Position numbers and translations under genes: made by a program. Below are positions 44,001 through 52,107 of a stretch of 64,000 bases of DNA, in pieces (the stretch's first letter is position 1; each line of letters starts with the position of its first letter). The stretch spans positions 33,457-97,456 of IMG/VR virus record IMGVR_UViG_3300021365_000005, one strand, 5' to 3'. The stretch comes from a virus. The notes beneath the pieces were generated by a model. It saw only the letters and a list, made by a program, of their open reading frames with translations, ran no database searches and had not been told where the DNA came from.

Positions 44001-44794
44001 CCAAGAAGGGATTCCCAGGTTTCATACTTGGAAGACAAAGGTCCTTGTGCTGTCTCAGCGTTGATTGTGAAATCAGGAAGAGCCATTACATTAAGATCCT
44101 CGACATAGACAGGTTGAGGAATTGTAAAGTCAAATTTTCTTGGCTCAGTTATTTGGATTTCTATTTTAGCTCTTTGTCCCGGTCTTATATTTTTAGGAAC
44201 CCCATTTGCCAATTTTACTGCTATTTCGGAATTTCTATATACTCCTTCAGATACGTTTTTATTATCCCGAATGTGAAAAATAGAACCATCAGCTAATGAC
44301 AACACCAAATTATTTAGAGGTAAAATTTTATCTCTAAAATTATTAAGTTCTGTTTGATATATAGATTTAGCAGATGCAGCTTCTGAAGTAACTCCTCCTA
44401 TTGAAACATTGTCGTGGACACCCAAAACAATTTCATCTTTTTTGGGAGAAATTGTTTTTATATAGAACTCTAGGACTCTTGTTGAAAATAAGTCTTTAGG
44501 CGTTGCATGGGTATACAACTTTAAAGAATATGCCCCAGGGTTTTCATTTTTAGGATGTAATACGTCTTTTAGATTAAAGTCTATAGTTACTTTACCATCA
44601 CCGTCGACATTAAAGTTGCCATTAGGATTAACCAAGTAATTAGATAACTTTGAATGATCTACTAGAGATTCCCCAACCATAAGTTGCCATCTAAAAAATA
44701 TTCCTGCACCGTTGTTTGTGTTTACACTAAACCTTTCATAGCGGCTTAGCACGTCTTCTATTCCTGGTACGTCGTATTTATTTATAAGGTTCAT
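41084..44794 (-). CDS. Giant tail/baseplate structural protein with LamG-like domain
   Basis: The largest frame in the window (1236 residues). Near residues 590-720 is a concanavalin/LamG-like jelly roll (SGYSLNFNGSQFVEAPWSML, then IELRFNATKPQ and WWNIQFGIS), a fold that often binds glycans. The C-terminal part has QLESLLPARANKQTGILIKPNLLERP, a phrase typical of very large marine phage tail proteins. There are no transmembrane segments. It is probably a peripheral baseplate or long-fibre proximal protein. It ends the run of overlapping genes with 44794-45513. Confidence 0.75.
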   Translation of the reverse strand: MNLINKYDVPGIEDVLSRYERFSVNTNNGAGIFFRWQLMVGESLVDHSKLSNYLVNPNGNFNVDGDGKVTIDFNLKDVLHPKNENPGAYSLKLYTHATPKDLFSTRVLEFYIKTISPKKDEIVLGVHDNVSIGGVTSEAASAKSIYQTELNNFRDKILPLNNLVLSLADGSIFHIRDNKNVSEGVYRNSEIAVKLANGVPKNIRPGQRAKIEIQITEPRKFDFTIPQPVYVEDLNVMALPDFTINAETAQGPLSSKYETWESLLGSNEGVKNELLNSMFSSSAAKSAVLGIDYRKYANFVHFSSAKERLDNFKYKIQLIEYYDSQSAVLSSSASPAAEINRIQFVTKKNNIVSKFDAYENYLYTESSSYENGSYGVFNASTWPKSTSAKPHTLLHSTSSEAIAWFTTQTAEALDYDIDNSYNLEKTIPAHIRLDPENANYMMFVNMIGQNFDHVYNYIDHMDMIHDRQNELYLGLSKDLVWDVLKSLGWNGINGYNFDDLWAYKLGTDESGNYQATDSGSTQTFVNASSMPTEDITKEVWSRTLNNLPHLLSSKGTERSVRALVNTYGLPPTVLRIKEYGGTPKEMSTKQYIKYEKSGYSLNFNGSQFVEAPWSMLEADNYSHMSTDKAPDLIELRFNATKPQSSILIHSSYSKWGIELEAHPSASNTSSAYYNHGRVWIGAQTQSAATHLEATSSGYYPLFDNDWWNIQFGISSADTFNFHLKKSADHSNGRITHEEKIAWDMGSGGYDIYNHSWDENGNVTTLTLGNHDPYDSGAAGWKMASGSIVAAGTLPGFTGSMQELRYWAFSDNTILSDEAFNNHVLSPLSIEGNTYTSSYTDLVARWPLGSTGATSSLATALISSSHPNQNVSATPWTGSTGQTMTLSGSGYTGTAADWQYEEETFYTVVPEIIGTRAVSDKIRIDDSTFTGSFYVDSSVVSSSIELSAPDSPLLGVFFSPNDDIDLDISHAIGGAKFDDFVGNPRDAYRKTYKELRSISNFYWQKYQASPTFAAYLKVLKYFDSSLFLQLESLLPARANKQTGILIKPNLLERPTIARVSESFANLTYEQTEAITFKPVFSKEYSEPYEAVFKTYMIYDRDTHVSATPHFPNSFDDSLATGYGISNMASADVPVYDRTTTSKRYITQETNGTETSVAVQDFLPTAINNQRYGGSKYGKAPGSIGGVINLTNDPQVTGKGLFDASTNIRCAIEVVETNPVELTTTQGPLTALGDIQIR

Positions 44795-45513
44795 TAGTAG
44801 CTCTTAAATGCCGGATCTATTATTTCGTCCAGTGCAGAAGGTTTATAAATAATATTTCTTAGGTCTAGGGTAATGATTAAATCATTTCCGTCATATACCA
44901 ATGGGGATTCAGGTACTACATCTTCAAGCACCTTTATTCCTGTTGTGTATTCTAGGGTTACTCCTGCTGAATCATCATTTCCATCCCCAGCTCTACCTTC
45001 GTCAGATTCTATATTGCCATCGACGATGGGTGGAACCTGTTGTGCTAATGGTAACCAGATCCGACCTTCACCTTCGCCAGTATCATCGGGGTCAATAAGT
45101 GAAAAAGTTGGAGGGTTCCCGTCATTAGGACCTCCGTCAGCTACGACTTCAATTTTTACCGAATAGTTTCCAGGGGTAACGGCTACTATTTTAAGTGCTG
45201 CCGTGTTGCCTGAAGCGTCTCTAAGAAGTATAACATCTGGGCCAAGGTCCATGGGAACATCGGCCAGATCACTAAAGTATGATTCTAGGTTGTTTCCTCC
45301 ATATTGCTCATAGTTTAGGTGAATATAGCTTTTATTTTCATCAGCCTCATACCTCATTCGGGTAGTATTGTCATCTGAAGTTCTTGACGAATCCATATCA
45401 TAAAACAGGTCTGTATTGTACCACCCAGCATCCCCAGTGCCTCTTGTTGCAAGAGTTCCAGGTTCTACCCTAGTTTCACCGTAAAAGTAATATTCCCCGT
45501 TTACAATAGGCAT
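44794..45513 (-). CDS. Acidic tail/baseplate structural protein
   Basis: A 239-residue acidic, Gly/Asp-rich protein (MPIVNGEYYFYGETRVEPGTLATRG). A middle beta region (KIVAVTPGNYSVKIEVVADGG) is followed by a Glu/Asp/Gly-rich linker and ends ITLDLRNIIYKPSALDEIIDPAFKSY. It shares one-base stop/start overlaps with genes on both sides. No named family; its place between gp6-like and giant protein genes suggests a baseplate component. Confidence 0.68.
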   Translation of the reverse strand: MPIVNGEYYFYGETRVEPGTLATRGTGDAGWYNTDLFYDMDSSRTSDDNTTRMRYEADENKSYIHLNYEQYGGNNLESYFSDLADVPMDLGPDVILLRDASGNTAALKIVAVTPGNYSVKIEVVADGGPNDGNPPTFSLIDPDDTGEGEGRIWLPLAQQVPPIVDGNIESDEGRAGDGNDDSAGVTLEYTTGIKVLEDVVPESPLVYDGNDLIITLDLRNIIYKPSALDEIIDPAFKSY

Positions 45514-46547
45514 TATTCGTACACTCTAAACATATCATCTAAGACGTGGTAGTCTGATGTTCCGTTGTGATCCACTCTAATGTGAAACTGATACAGCCTG
45601 TCTGGATATAGCCCACTTAATTTTAGATTCGCAAAGTTCCCTGTAGCATCGCAACTAATTTTTGTGTATGTTGTGTCAAAAGGAACTACCGTTTCCCCTG
45701 TACGAACATCGACTAGGGAATAGTAACTAGAAGTTGGTAGGTATTCTACAGTAGCCGGAGATGATGATGTGTATGTTGCAGCAGGGTATTTTTCTCGGCC
45801 TATAAATCTAAACTTTGGAGTTGTGTTAATTTTATATGTGCCAAGATTTGTATCTTGATATATGTAGTGATCTTTTGTTAGATCTAATGCAGATAATGAT
45901 CCGGTTGCAAATGCCGAATCGTCATAATGAATTTCAAGACGTGGCTTATATATTGTAGAAGTTTCTGCAGAATAAAAATTAACAAACCCATAGTCAATAC
46001 TATTAGTTTCATTTGTCGAAGCTCGGGCTAGTAATAGTCCTTTGTCCGTTGCAACACTTACTTCTACAGCTTTTACTAATGTAGTAACATCTATTTTTAA
46101 ATCTTTAATTCTATCAGATTCAGAAATTGAAGTAAGGGCTCCTAGGGAATGTGGATAAACCTTGCCATCCCATAGAGATGTAGATGACGAAGGATAACTC
46201 CAGCAAACACCCTCTTCTGTTTTAGGATTGTGGGTTGATCTACCAAGACCCGGAGACCATGGGGCTGCATTGTCTCCAATTACATATGAAAATGAATTGA
46301 TTGGTGTGTTTTCATTAGCCACATATAAATTAAGCTTATAGGCTCCTACAGTTATGTCTTCGGTAACTAAAGATGCGCTATTTGCATTTAGACCAAAGTC
46401 CATTAATATTTTAGTGTTAAATGTACCAGAAACTTCAGAGCTATTAACAGTTTTATTAAGTTCCAAAATTTCATCCCTTGAAGTATTCATCGTAGGATAG
46501 CGTGAGTAGACTGTTGCTGAGTGCTTGGGGAATATTGAATATATCAT
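45513..46547 (-). CDS. Baseplate/tail protein with DNRLRE-like and Ig-like parts
   Basis: A 344-residue protein. Residues 1-190 read like a DNRLRE-type beta-sandwich (SIFPKHSATVYSRYPTMNTSRDEILELNK, then ILMDFGL, YKLNLYVAN and IDVTTLVKAVEV). The C-terminal 100 residues look immunoglobulin-like (FRFIGREKYPAATY, then FANLKLSGLYPDRLYQFHIRVDHNG). It lies immediately downstream of the gp6-like gene, suggesting that it is attached to the wedge. Assignment is by composition and position. Confidence 0.7.
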   Translation of the reverse strand: MIYSIFPKHSATVYSRYPTMNTSRDEILELNKTVNSSEVSGTFNTKILMDFGLNANSASLVTEDITVGAYKLNLYVANENTPINSFSYVIGDNAAPWSPGLGRSTHNPKTEEGVCWSYPSSSTSLWDGKVYPHSLGALTSISESDRIKDLKIDVTTLVKAVEVSVATDKGLLLARASTNETNSIDYGFVNFYSAETSTIYKPRLEIHYDDSAFATGSLSALDLTKDHYIYQDTNLGTYKINTTPKFRFIGREKYPAATYTSSSPATVEYLPTSSYYSLVDVRTGETVVPFDTTYTKISCDATGNFANLKLSGLYPDRLYQFHIRVDHNGTSDYHVLDDMFRVYE

Positions 46548-46550
46548 ATT

Positions 46551-48401
46551 TTAGAATCCTACAATTTTACCACGTATATCTTTGTCTGGATATTTTATTT
46601 CGAAAATACAAGGGTCTTGAGAAGGGTATACTACATTGTTTATGGTGGCTGAACCTATGTTGTAAGAATTGCCAGAATATCCTGAGTCTGCACTAGCATT
46701 ATTTTTAATTTCAATTTTAGACACTGCCTGAACTCCTTTAACCACACTCATTTTAGCTACCAGATCTCCAATCATTATAGGTTGGTTGAATTGCCACTTA
46801 TCGATATCAAAGTATTTTTTTATCATATCAATCGTTTGGGCTAAAACTTCCTTTCCATTAAAGCTTGGAAGAATTACAATTTCAAAATCAATACCGATGT
46901 TAATTGGAAACCCATCCTTAATATTAATACCATCAGTTAATATTCTATATTGACTTAAGTATGTTTGTAGATTTTTTTTAGTCGTAGTATTAGTAGTAGC
47001 TAAATTATTTGAGTTATCATAGCTTAATACATATAGGTTTAAGGCCAAGGGGTTTGGCTCTGAAGAATTGCTTATTTTGTCGTCAGATGCTATATATGCT
47101 TTTGCTATAGAACCAAACTTTGGAGGCATAGCATAAACCCTTGAAATATAATCTTCTTTTGTAACTGCACGATTTTGGGATGCATAAGCTCCAAGAGCAT
47201 TTTGGCGAATTTCTTCGTTTGTTTCTGCTGAGCGGCCTCCTGTTGCAGGACTTTCATTTGTTATTGCTATTGAATCTTTTACTGTGGTTACAACTGAAGA
47301 GTCTAATCCATCCTCATCAAGATTTATAGTTTTATTTATAATCTTATTAAGAGCTCCTGAAGTTACGTTAGAAGCTATACCTCCACCCCTAAGATATTTT
47401 ATAGTTAAAGCCTGAGCAGGTGCTTGGCCATATGCTCTAGTGTGCATCATATTGGCTGGGTCAAAAGACACATCTATCTGGGCAGCATTTCCAATCTCTA
47501 ATACATTTCCTATAGTAGATGGATTAGGAACAATTAAGTCGTCAGGGGATGTTGAAACCCCTGCCCCAAAGTTTAATTCTGTATAATTATCTTTGTTGAT
47601 CCTAGTTGTAAATCGTCTTGCTGTTCGTCTTAATTTTAGTAGATATGGAGAATCGTCTGAGTCGGCAGCTGTTGTTGGGTCTACAGAAGCTTTATTCGAC
47701 ACTTGCTCAAATATTGTATCTTGAGCTAAGTATGGAACTTCATACCAAACGTTGCTGTCAGAGTCAATTACCGATTCAATAGCTATTACATCATTAGCAT
47801 CTAGCTTAAACTTATCAAACTTTGTAGCTTGGGTTGGCGTATACGTTTCGGTTTCAGATTGTCCTGAAATAGCCTTGACTTTAGTTTTAATTAAAAATGC
47901 ATCGGGATCTGTGCCAGATAAACTAAATACAGTTACATCGGTTTTTGCAGATCCTGTATTTGCAAAGTTAGCATCTTCTAGAGTAGTAAAGGTAATCCCG
48001 GTTTCATCCCCTGACACTTCCATTCCCTGAGGAATTGTTAAGGCATAATTCATATTAGGAACTTTTGCTCCTGTAGAGCCTGTTGCAGGCACCCATAGAT
48101 AAACACTTAATTCAACGTGTGCAGGGCCTGTTGCTTTGGCTTTGTACCCAAGAGAATTTGCGATGTCTAAAATATTAGAACGTTCTTGTGCTGCAGATAA
48201 TAAACTTTCTTTTAATTGGTAGTCTGTGTAATATGATAAGACATCACCTACATAGGCACCCATTTCCATAAACATCATACCAGGGGATGTTTCGTTAAAA
48301 TCGTTGTATGTGTCTGGGAAGTAGTTTTTTGCAAAATCTATAAGACCTTCCCTGAAGTCCCCAAAGTCTCTTCCTAAATATTTAACTTCTTTTTTATTCA
48401 T
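46551..48401 (-). CDS. 6: Baseplate wedge protein (T4 gp6 family)
   Basis: A 616-residue protein close in size to T4 gp6 (660). The N-terminus GRDFGDFREGLIDFAKNYFPDTYNDFNETSPGMMFMEMGAYVGDVLSYYTD is a strong gp6/baseplate-J hallmark. The middle carries GGRSAETNEEIRQNALGAYASQNRAVTKEDYISRVYAMP, and the C-terminus the QPIMIGDLVAKMSVVKGVQAV segment. gp6 dimers form the inner ring of the baseplate. It lies next to the gp25-like gene as in T4-type order. Confidence 0.93.
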   Translation of the reverse strand: MNKKEVKYLGRDFGDFREGLIDFAKNYFPDTYNDFNETSPGMMFMEMGAYVGDVLSYYTDYQLKESLLSAAQERSNILDIANSLGYKAKATGPAHVELSVYLWVPATGSTGAKVPNMNYALTIPQGMEVSGDETGITFTTLEDANFANTGSAKTDVTVFSLSGTDPDAFLIKTKVKAISGQSETETYTPTQATKFDKFKLDANDVIAIESVIDSDSNVWYEVPYLAQDTIFEQVSNKASVDPTTAADSDDSPYLLKLRRTARRFTTRINKDNYTELNFGAGVSTSPDDLIVPNPSTIGNVLEIGNAAQIDVSFDPANMMHTRAYGQAPAQALTIKYLRGGGIASNVTSGALNKIINKTINLDEDGLDSSVVTTVKDSIAITNESPATGGRSAETNEEIRQNALGAYASQNRAVTKEDYISRVYAMPPKFGSIAKAYIASDDKISNSSEPNPLALNLYVLSYDNSNNLATTNTTTKKNLQTYLSQYRILTDGINIKDGFPINIGIDFEIVILPSFNGKEVLAQTIDMIKKYFDIDKWQFNQPIMIGDLVAKMSVVKGVQAVSKIEIKNNASADSGYSGNSYNIGSATINNVVYPSQDPCIFEIKYPDKDIRGKIVGF

Positions 48402-48411
48402 CTAAGTTACT

Positions 48412-48903
48412 CTATGCAAATACAACTACTGTTTGTAAATCTACTTCATTATCAAATATAATATAGTCAAGTTTAATTCTAATCTCATTATTATCTATAC
48501 GCTCGGTATTAATATCTACAGCTTTAATAGTTACATAGGGTAACCATACAGAAACTTGGGTAAAAATAGTTTCATGTATTTCTTTAATAACCGATGGGGT
48601 TATGTTTTCGAATAACAAGCCTTGAACTCCTATACCAAAATTTGGATGGTAAAATCTTTCACCGGGATTAGTTAGAACTAGATTTCTTATATTGGCCTGC
48701 ACTTGTTCATTCGTTGTGTAGGTAGAATTGAACACACCACCTTTAAACTTAGAAGCCCCTATTTCTTGGTCTGCAGTTTCTAGGGATCCTGATTGGGGTG
48801 AGGGATACTTTCCTCCGTCAGCTGGAGTCATTGGTAACCCAATGCCAATAGCAACGTCAGGCTCAAAATCTAAAGGATTATATCTATGCTCAGGTCTATT
48901 CAA
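48412..48903 (-). CDS. 25: Baseplate wedge protein (T4 gp25 family)
   Basis: A 163-residue protein. The core (residues about 60-160) is a gp25/lysozyme-like wedge: QVQANIRNLVLTNPGERFYHPNFGIGVQGLLFENI, then a short helix and IKLDYIIFDNEVDLQTVVV. The N-terminal 55 residues are an extra, Pro/Gly-rich extension relative to T4 gp25 (132 aa). gp25 joins gp6 and the sheath to start sheath polymerisation. It ends 11 bases before the gp6-like gene. Confidence 0.92.
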   Translation of the reverse strand: MNRPEHRYNPLDFEPDVAIGIGLPMTPADGGKYPSPQSGSLETADQEIGASKFKGGVFNSTYTTNEQVQANIRNLVLTNPGERFYHPNFGIGVQGLLFENITPSVIKEIHETIFTQVSVWLPYVTIKAVDINTERIDNNEIRIKLDYIIFDNEVDLQTVVVFA

Positions 48904-48907
48904 TTAT

Positions 48908-49243
48908 TTATTTCGTCATAGCTTTTACCAATTGGGAATAATCCCTGGTAAATGCCTTCTCTAAGGATTCGTCTTTTTGTACTGTTGGATTAGCTAACAA
49001 GGTGTTCATTCCAGGATTAACCCCACCACCTTGCATTGCTGCAAATGTAGCTCTAGCGTCTTTGCTATCAAAAGTTCCCATTGACTTCCAATCTCCATTA
49101 TCTTTCGTTTGGCTTAGTGCTTCATTTAAAGATATTGGTGCTTCGGGTTGTTTTTTTACTTCTGTAAGAGCCGACTTAACAGCTTTTTTAACCTCAGACT
49201 TAACTACAAGTCTGATGATTTCAACTAGTTCTTTCTTTTTCAT
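48908..49243 (-). CDS. Protein with helical leader and LNE-A site
   Basis: A 111-residue protein. Its start MKKKELVEIIRLVVKSEVKKAV resembles the helical leader of 11211-11471 (MNKERLKEIIREEISS), and SLNE-A near residue 40 fits the prohead protease rule. This would make it an outlier: a candidate packaged protein encoded within the baseplate module. The rest is Gly/Asn/Thr-rich (MQGGGVNPGMNTLLAN) with a basic helix at the end. An AGGAA ribosome site and a TATATTTATA motif precede it. Confidence 0.65.
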   Translation of the reverse strand: MKKKELVEIIRLVVKSEVKKAVKSALTEVKKQPEAPISLNEALSQTKDNGDWKSMGTFDSKDARATFAAMQGGGVNPGMNTLLANPTVQKDESLEKAFTRDYSQLVKAMTK

Positions 49244-49262
49244 GTAAATAGGTTCCTATAGC

Positions 49263-49272
49263 TATAAATATA
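49263..49272 (-). promoter_or_regulatory. TATATTTATA motif before 48908-49243
   Basis: The coding strand reads TTTATATTTATAGC, 20 bases before the ATG of the helical-leader protein and ahead of the gp25 and gp6 genes. Confidence 0.5.
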
Positions 49273-49297
49273 AAGTTATTAGGTAATTAGATATGGT

Positions 49298-50347
49298 CTA
49301 TTGCTTAAGAGCATTTAGTTTAGTTGTTATTGTTACTAGCTTAGGAATGACAGTGGGGTGTAGGGGTATGGGAGTGGATGGTCCTGGAGCAAACACCTGC
49401 TGAGACATTGTAGAAACTTCGGATATTAGATCTTCGAGGATATCACAGAGTTTGGTTATATCAGCTTTCCATTCTGGCGTTGAAATAGATACTCCCTTGT
49501 TTCCAGATATCACTACATTGTCTTCCGTAGAATTTATTATGATTTTATTAGAAGATAGAACTATTTGGCTTGCTCTATATTGATTAGGCTTTTGATATCC
49601 TATAGGCAACTTATTAGAAGTCTCGAAGTCTAATTCTTGGGCAGACGATAAAATTATATTTGAAGACCCATCATTTAGGTTTTCAGATCTAGTCATTCCA
49701 GAAGTCTCTTCTATTCCATTTGAAATAATAGTTATTGGATCACCATCAGTTCCGGTACTATTCCAGAATGTTGGATCTTCAGAGCCATTAGAGGTATTGC
49801 CAAATCTTATAGAATTTCCCCATCGGCCCTGAATTATTCTGTCACCTTCAAATGCAACTAAGGCAGGTATAAAAATAGGTGGTGCATAGTCTCCGACATT
49901 AGATTCTTCTTCAGCACCCATGTTTCCTGTAAATGTAGTAAATGGGTTTGGTTCTAAAGTAGTAGCTCTTCCAGGAGCAGCATTGTTACTAATAGCATTA
50001 AAGATTCCGACAGTTGAAGTGTAGTATAAAGCCCTAGCATGTTTACTAGAAATTATTCCAGGATTAGGGGCTTCTACTATTAGTACTGCCTCGCCTATCA
50101 AGGGTATTTTTAGATCGGTAGGATCAATTGGATTATACCATGACAAATTTTCTAAAGGAGTTCCTTTTTCGGTATCGTATCTTCGTCCTTTAATAGCTCC
50201 TATCGAAACCTCGGCAGTATTTTTATATGAAGGATGACTTTCACTTAAGATAACATCCATGACTTCTACTGGGAACGAGGTTCTTTTAAAGCCTTCTGGG
50301 CCAGCACTAGATGCTTTTTTAGATGTAGCTGAAAAAGGCCTAGCCAT
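49298..50347 (-). CDS. Baseplate hub, gp5-like OB-fold protein
   Basis: A 349-residue protein. The central segment FEGDRIIQGRWGNSIRFGN followed by GDPITII is typical of the OB-fold of gp5/VgrG-type hub proteins. The C-terminal part has short strands with regular polar spacing (SSNKIIINSTEDNVVISGNKGVSIST) like the start of a spike beta-helix. No lysozyme domain is apparent, unlike T4 gp5. It lies beside other baseplate genes. The hub forms the centre of the baseplate and carries the membrane-piercing tip. Confidence 0.75.
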   Translation of the reverse strand: MARPFSATSKKASSAGPEGFKRTSFPVEVMDVILSESHPSYKNTAEVSIGAIKGRRYDTEKGTPLENLSWYNPIDPTDLKIPLIGEAVLIVEAPNPGIISSKHARALYYTSTVGIFNAISNNAAPGRATTLEPNPFTTFTGNMGAEEESNVGDYAPPIFIPALVAFEGDRIIQGRWGNSIRFGNTSNGSEDPTFWNSTGTDGDPITIISNGIEETSGMTRSENLNDGSSNIILSSAQELDFETSNKLPIGYQKPNQYRASQIVLSSNKIIINSTEDNVVISGNKGVSISTPEWKADITKLCDILEDLISEVSTMSQQVFAPGPSTPIPLHPTVIPKLVTITTKLNALKQ

Positions 50348-50690
50348 TTGTAGTAGTCTCGTCTTCCATTTGGTTAACAGTATCTAAAAGCTGGCGCTTT
50401 TCCTCTTCAGATAATAATACTCCATTTGCAGAATCGCTAGCAGACCTTGACATAGCTCTTTGAACTATTGCTGCCATTTTTATAAGATGGTCGTCATTCT
50501 TTACACTAATATCCATATACTCAGCTATTAGAGGCACAATTACTGTGGCATCCCCTATATTTTTAATCATAGGTTGTAAGTCCTTTATTAAGCTGTTTAT
50601 TTGGACTTCTTTCTTTTTTGCATTGGTATAAATGTCGGATAGTAAGCCCGAGAAATTTTTACCTTTAAATACTTCTTGTTCGCCGTTCAT
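50340..50690 (-). CDS. Hypothetical baseplate-module protein
   Basis: A 116-residue helical protein, beginning MNGEQEVFKGKNFSGLLSDIYTNAKKKEVQI. This opening is seen in small proteins next to hub genes of related phages. The remainder is helical with a Glu-rich end (LSEEEKRQLLDTVNQMEDE). It overlaps the hub gene by 8 bases and has a late-type motif and an AGGAGA ribosome site, so it probably heads a baseplate transcript. Confidence 0.68.
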   Translation of the reverse strand: MNGEQEVFKGKNFSGLLSDIYTNAKKKEVQINSLIKDLQPMIKNIGDATVIVPLIAEYMDISVKNDDHLIKMAAIVQRAMSRSASDSANGVLLSEEEKRQLLDTVNQMEDETTTNG

Positions 50691-50704
50691 AAGATTCTCC
50701 TATG

Positions 50705-50714
50705 AATAAATATC
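50705..50714 (-). promoter_or_regulatory. GATATTTATT motif before the baseplate transcript
   Basis: The coding strand reads GGATATTTATTCATAGGAG, immediately after a terminator hairpin (50725-50754) and directly before the ribosome site of 50340-50690. The terminator-motif-gene order is the same as at phoH. Confidence 0.55.
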
Positions 50715-50724
50715 CTTACACAGG

Positions 50725-50754
50725 AAAATGCCCCGATCATTACTGACCGAGGCA
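50725..50754 (-). terminator. Rho-independent terminator after 50797-51021
   Basis: On the minus strand TGCCTCGGTCA, loop GTAA, TGATCGGGGCA forms an 11-pair hairpin (two G-U pairs) followed by TTTT. It separates the small membrane protein gene from the baseplate transcript. Confidence 0.85.
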
Positions 50755-50796
50755 CTTTGTTATAACTTATTCCTCTAAAGGAATTTATTTATGTAC

Positions 50797-51021
50797 TTAC
50801 TTCTTAATAAAAAATGAGCAAACAAACAAAATAGCAACTAGTCCAGCAAAGCCGCTTTCGCCAACAGACTGGATAATTGATGTTAGGTTTGAAATTACAT
50901 CCAGACCGAATACTCCTGTACCGGTAAGGACTTGGAAAAGAATAGTAACTGGAAGTAGAGCTGTTAAAAGCGCAAATAATCCTCCGAGAAATCCATTCAT
51001 GTATTTAAATACAGAATCCAT
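50797..51021 (-). CDS. Small double-spanning membrane protein
   Basis: A 74-residue hydrophobic protein with two transmembrane segments (residues about 8-33, FLGGLFALLTALLPVTILFQVL, and 52-72, VGESGFAGLVAILFVCSFFI). A related short protein, with the same MDSxFK start and LLPVT segment, occurs in T4-like marine phages. Size and topology would suit a holin, but no functional evidence exists. It is closed by a good terminator and has an AGGAGA ribosome site, indicating substantial independent expression. Confidence 0.75.
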   Translation of the reverse strand: MDSVFKYMNGFLGGLFALLTALLPVTILFQVLTGTGVFGLDVISNLTSIIQSVGESGFAGLVAILFVCSFFIKK

Positions 51022-51065
51022 AGTTATATCTCCTATTTATAAGTTTTGTGACAATATTGTCGTGA

Positions 51066-51845
51066 TCAAATCGTATTACCATTTTCAAATTGTTTAAATA
51101 AACGGGTATACTCTGATTTAATTTCATTCACCACTTTAGTAATGTATTGGGTTTTAGTTCCAGTCATTTCTCGGATCATAATGTACAAGGCTTTCTTGTT
51201 ATAGTTCTCGATGTTTTCACGGTTCTTAAATAGCTCTAAGACAGCATAAGCTATGCTTTGGTCTCTTTTAATTTTATATGTTGATTCTACTTTAGCATCA
51301 TAGTATTCGATAAAATGATCCAGGAAAGCTAGTATAGATTCTTGTCTTTCAGTTCTTACAATTTCATTAACAACATTACGATTATTGTCAATAGCTTCTT
51401 GTGGGATTCTAGTTATAAGACGCTTGTAACTTTTATTATTATTTTGTATAAGATAGTTTTTTGCTACGATACTAAAGTATGAGAATGCTCGGCCTTTGTC
51501 TGGTGTATACTTATTTAGTTTTTCTAGTAGGAATGAAATAACTTCATACTTAACATCTTCAGGAGAACCATCCATGTAATAAAATTTAAATCTATGAATT
51601 AGATTTTCAGCCATTTTATATAGTGGATAGTGTATGTGTTCTTTGTAAATCCTATTTCGTTTTTTACGATCCTCGTCAATATTATAAGCTACGATTGCAG
51701 CTTCAGTAACAGGAGTAAAGTACATTTTATTTTTTCTAGGTCTTCCCCTTCGCCCGGGCCTAAGGTACTCTGCTTCAAAAGCAGCTTGTAGCTTGTCATG
51801 GTCTTCATAAAATTTAGATATTGGACTAGTCTTTGTCTGTGCCAT
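51066..51845 (-). CDS. 55: Late sigma factor (T4 gp55-like)
   Basis: A 259-residue protein, larger than T4 gp55 (185). The sigma-70 region-2-like part is DVKYEVISFLLEKLNKYTPDKGRAFSYFSIVAKNYLIQNNN, in which the KYTPDKGRAFSYFS motif matches region 2 of gp55-type and ECF-like factors. The N-terminal 40 residues carry a basic RRGRPRKNK stretch. gp55 directs host RNA polymerase to late promoters. The GATATTTATA family found before late genes in this window is the natural candidate for its target. Confidence 0.85.
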   Translation of the reverse strand: MAQTKTSPISKFYEDHDKLQAAFEAEYLRPGRRGRPRKNKMYFTPVTEAAIVAYNIDEDRKKRNRIYKEHIHYPLYKMAENLIHRFKFYYMDGSPEDVKYEVISFLLEKLNKYTPDKGRAFSYFSIVAKNYLIQNNNKSYKRLITRIPQEAIDNNRNVVNEIVRTERQESILAFLDHFIEYYDAKVESTYKIKRDQSIAYAVLELFKNRENIENYNKKALYIMIREMTGTKTQYITKVVNEIKSEYTRLFKQFENGNTI

Positions 51846-52107
51846 ATTTATTCTCTAGCTTATCCATAACTTTTTTTAGATCCTTGAATATAGATCCAAT
51901 TTCATCGTCAGCTTCAAAGCCGCCTTTATGATCTATTCGCTTCATTTCAGAAAATGTTTTATGGAGATCGCCATAAAGTTCAACCATTGTGTTGTATAAA
52001 GATTCACAATCAGAAACAGCCGCGTCTAGTTTTCGAAGCAAATTCCAAATTATGAATGCAGAAATAATTGCTTCTACTAGAATAAATATTGATAGTAATA
52101 AAATCAT
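51826..52107 (-). CDS. Single-span membrane protein (93 aa)
   Basis: A 93-residue protein with one N-terminal transmembrane segment (residues 3-23) and a cytoplasmic or periplasmic helical tail with Glu/Lys heptad-like spacing (IFKDLKKVMDKLENKY). Similar membrane-anchored coiled proteins are found next to gp55-like genes in T4-like marine phages; function unknown. It overlaps the sigma gene by 20 bases and the HD gene by four. Confidence 0.7.
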   Translation of the reverse strand: MILLLSIFILVEAIISAFIIWNLLRKLDAAVSDCESLYNTMVELYGDLHKTFSEMKRIDHKGGFEADDEIGSIFKDLKKVMDKLENKYGTDKD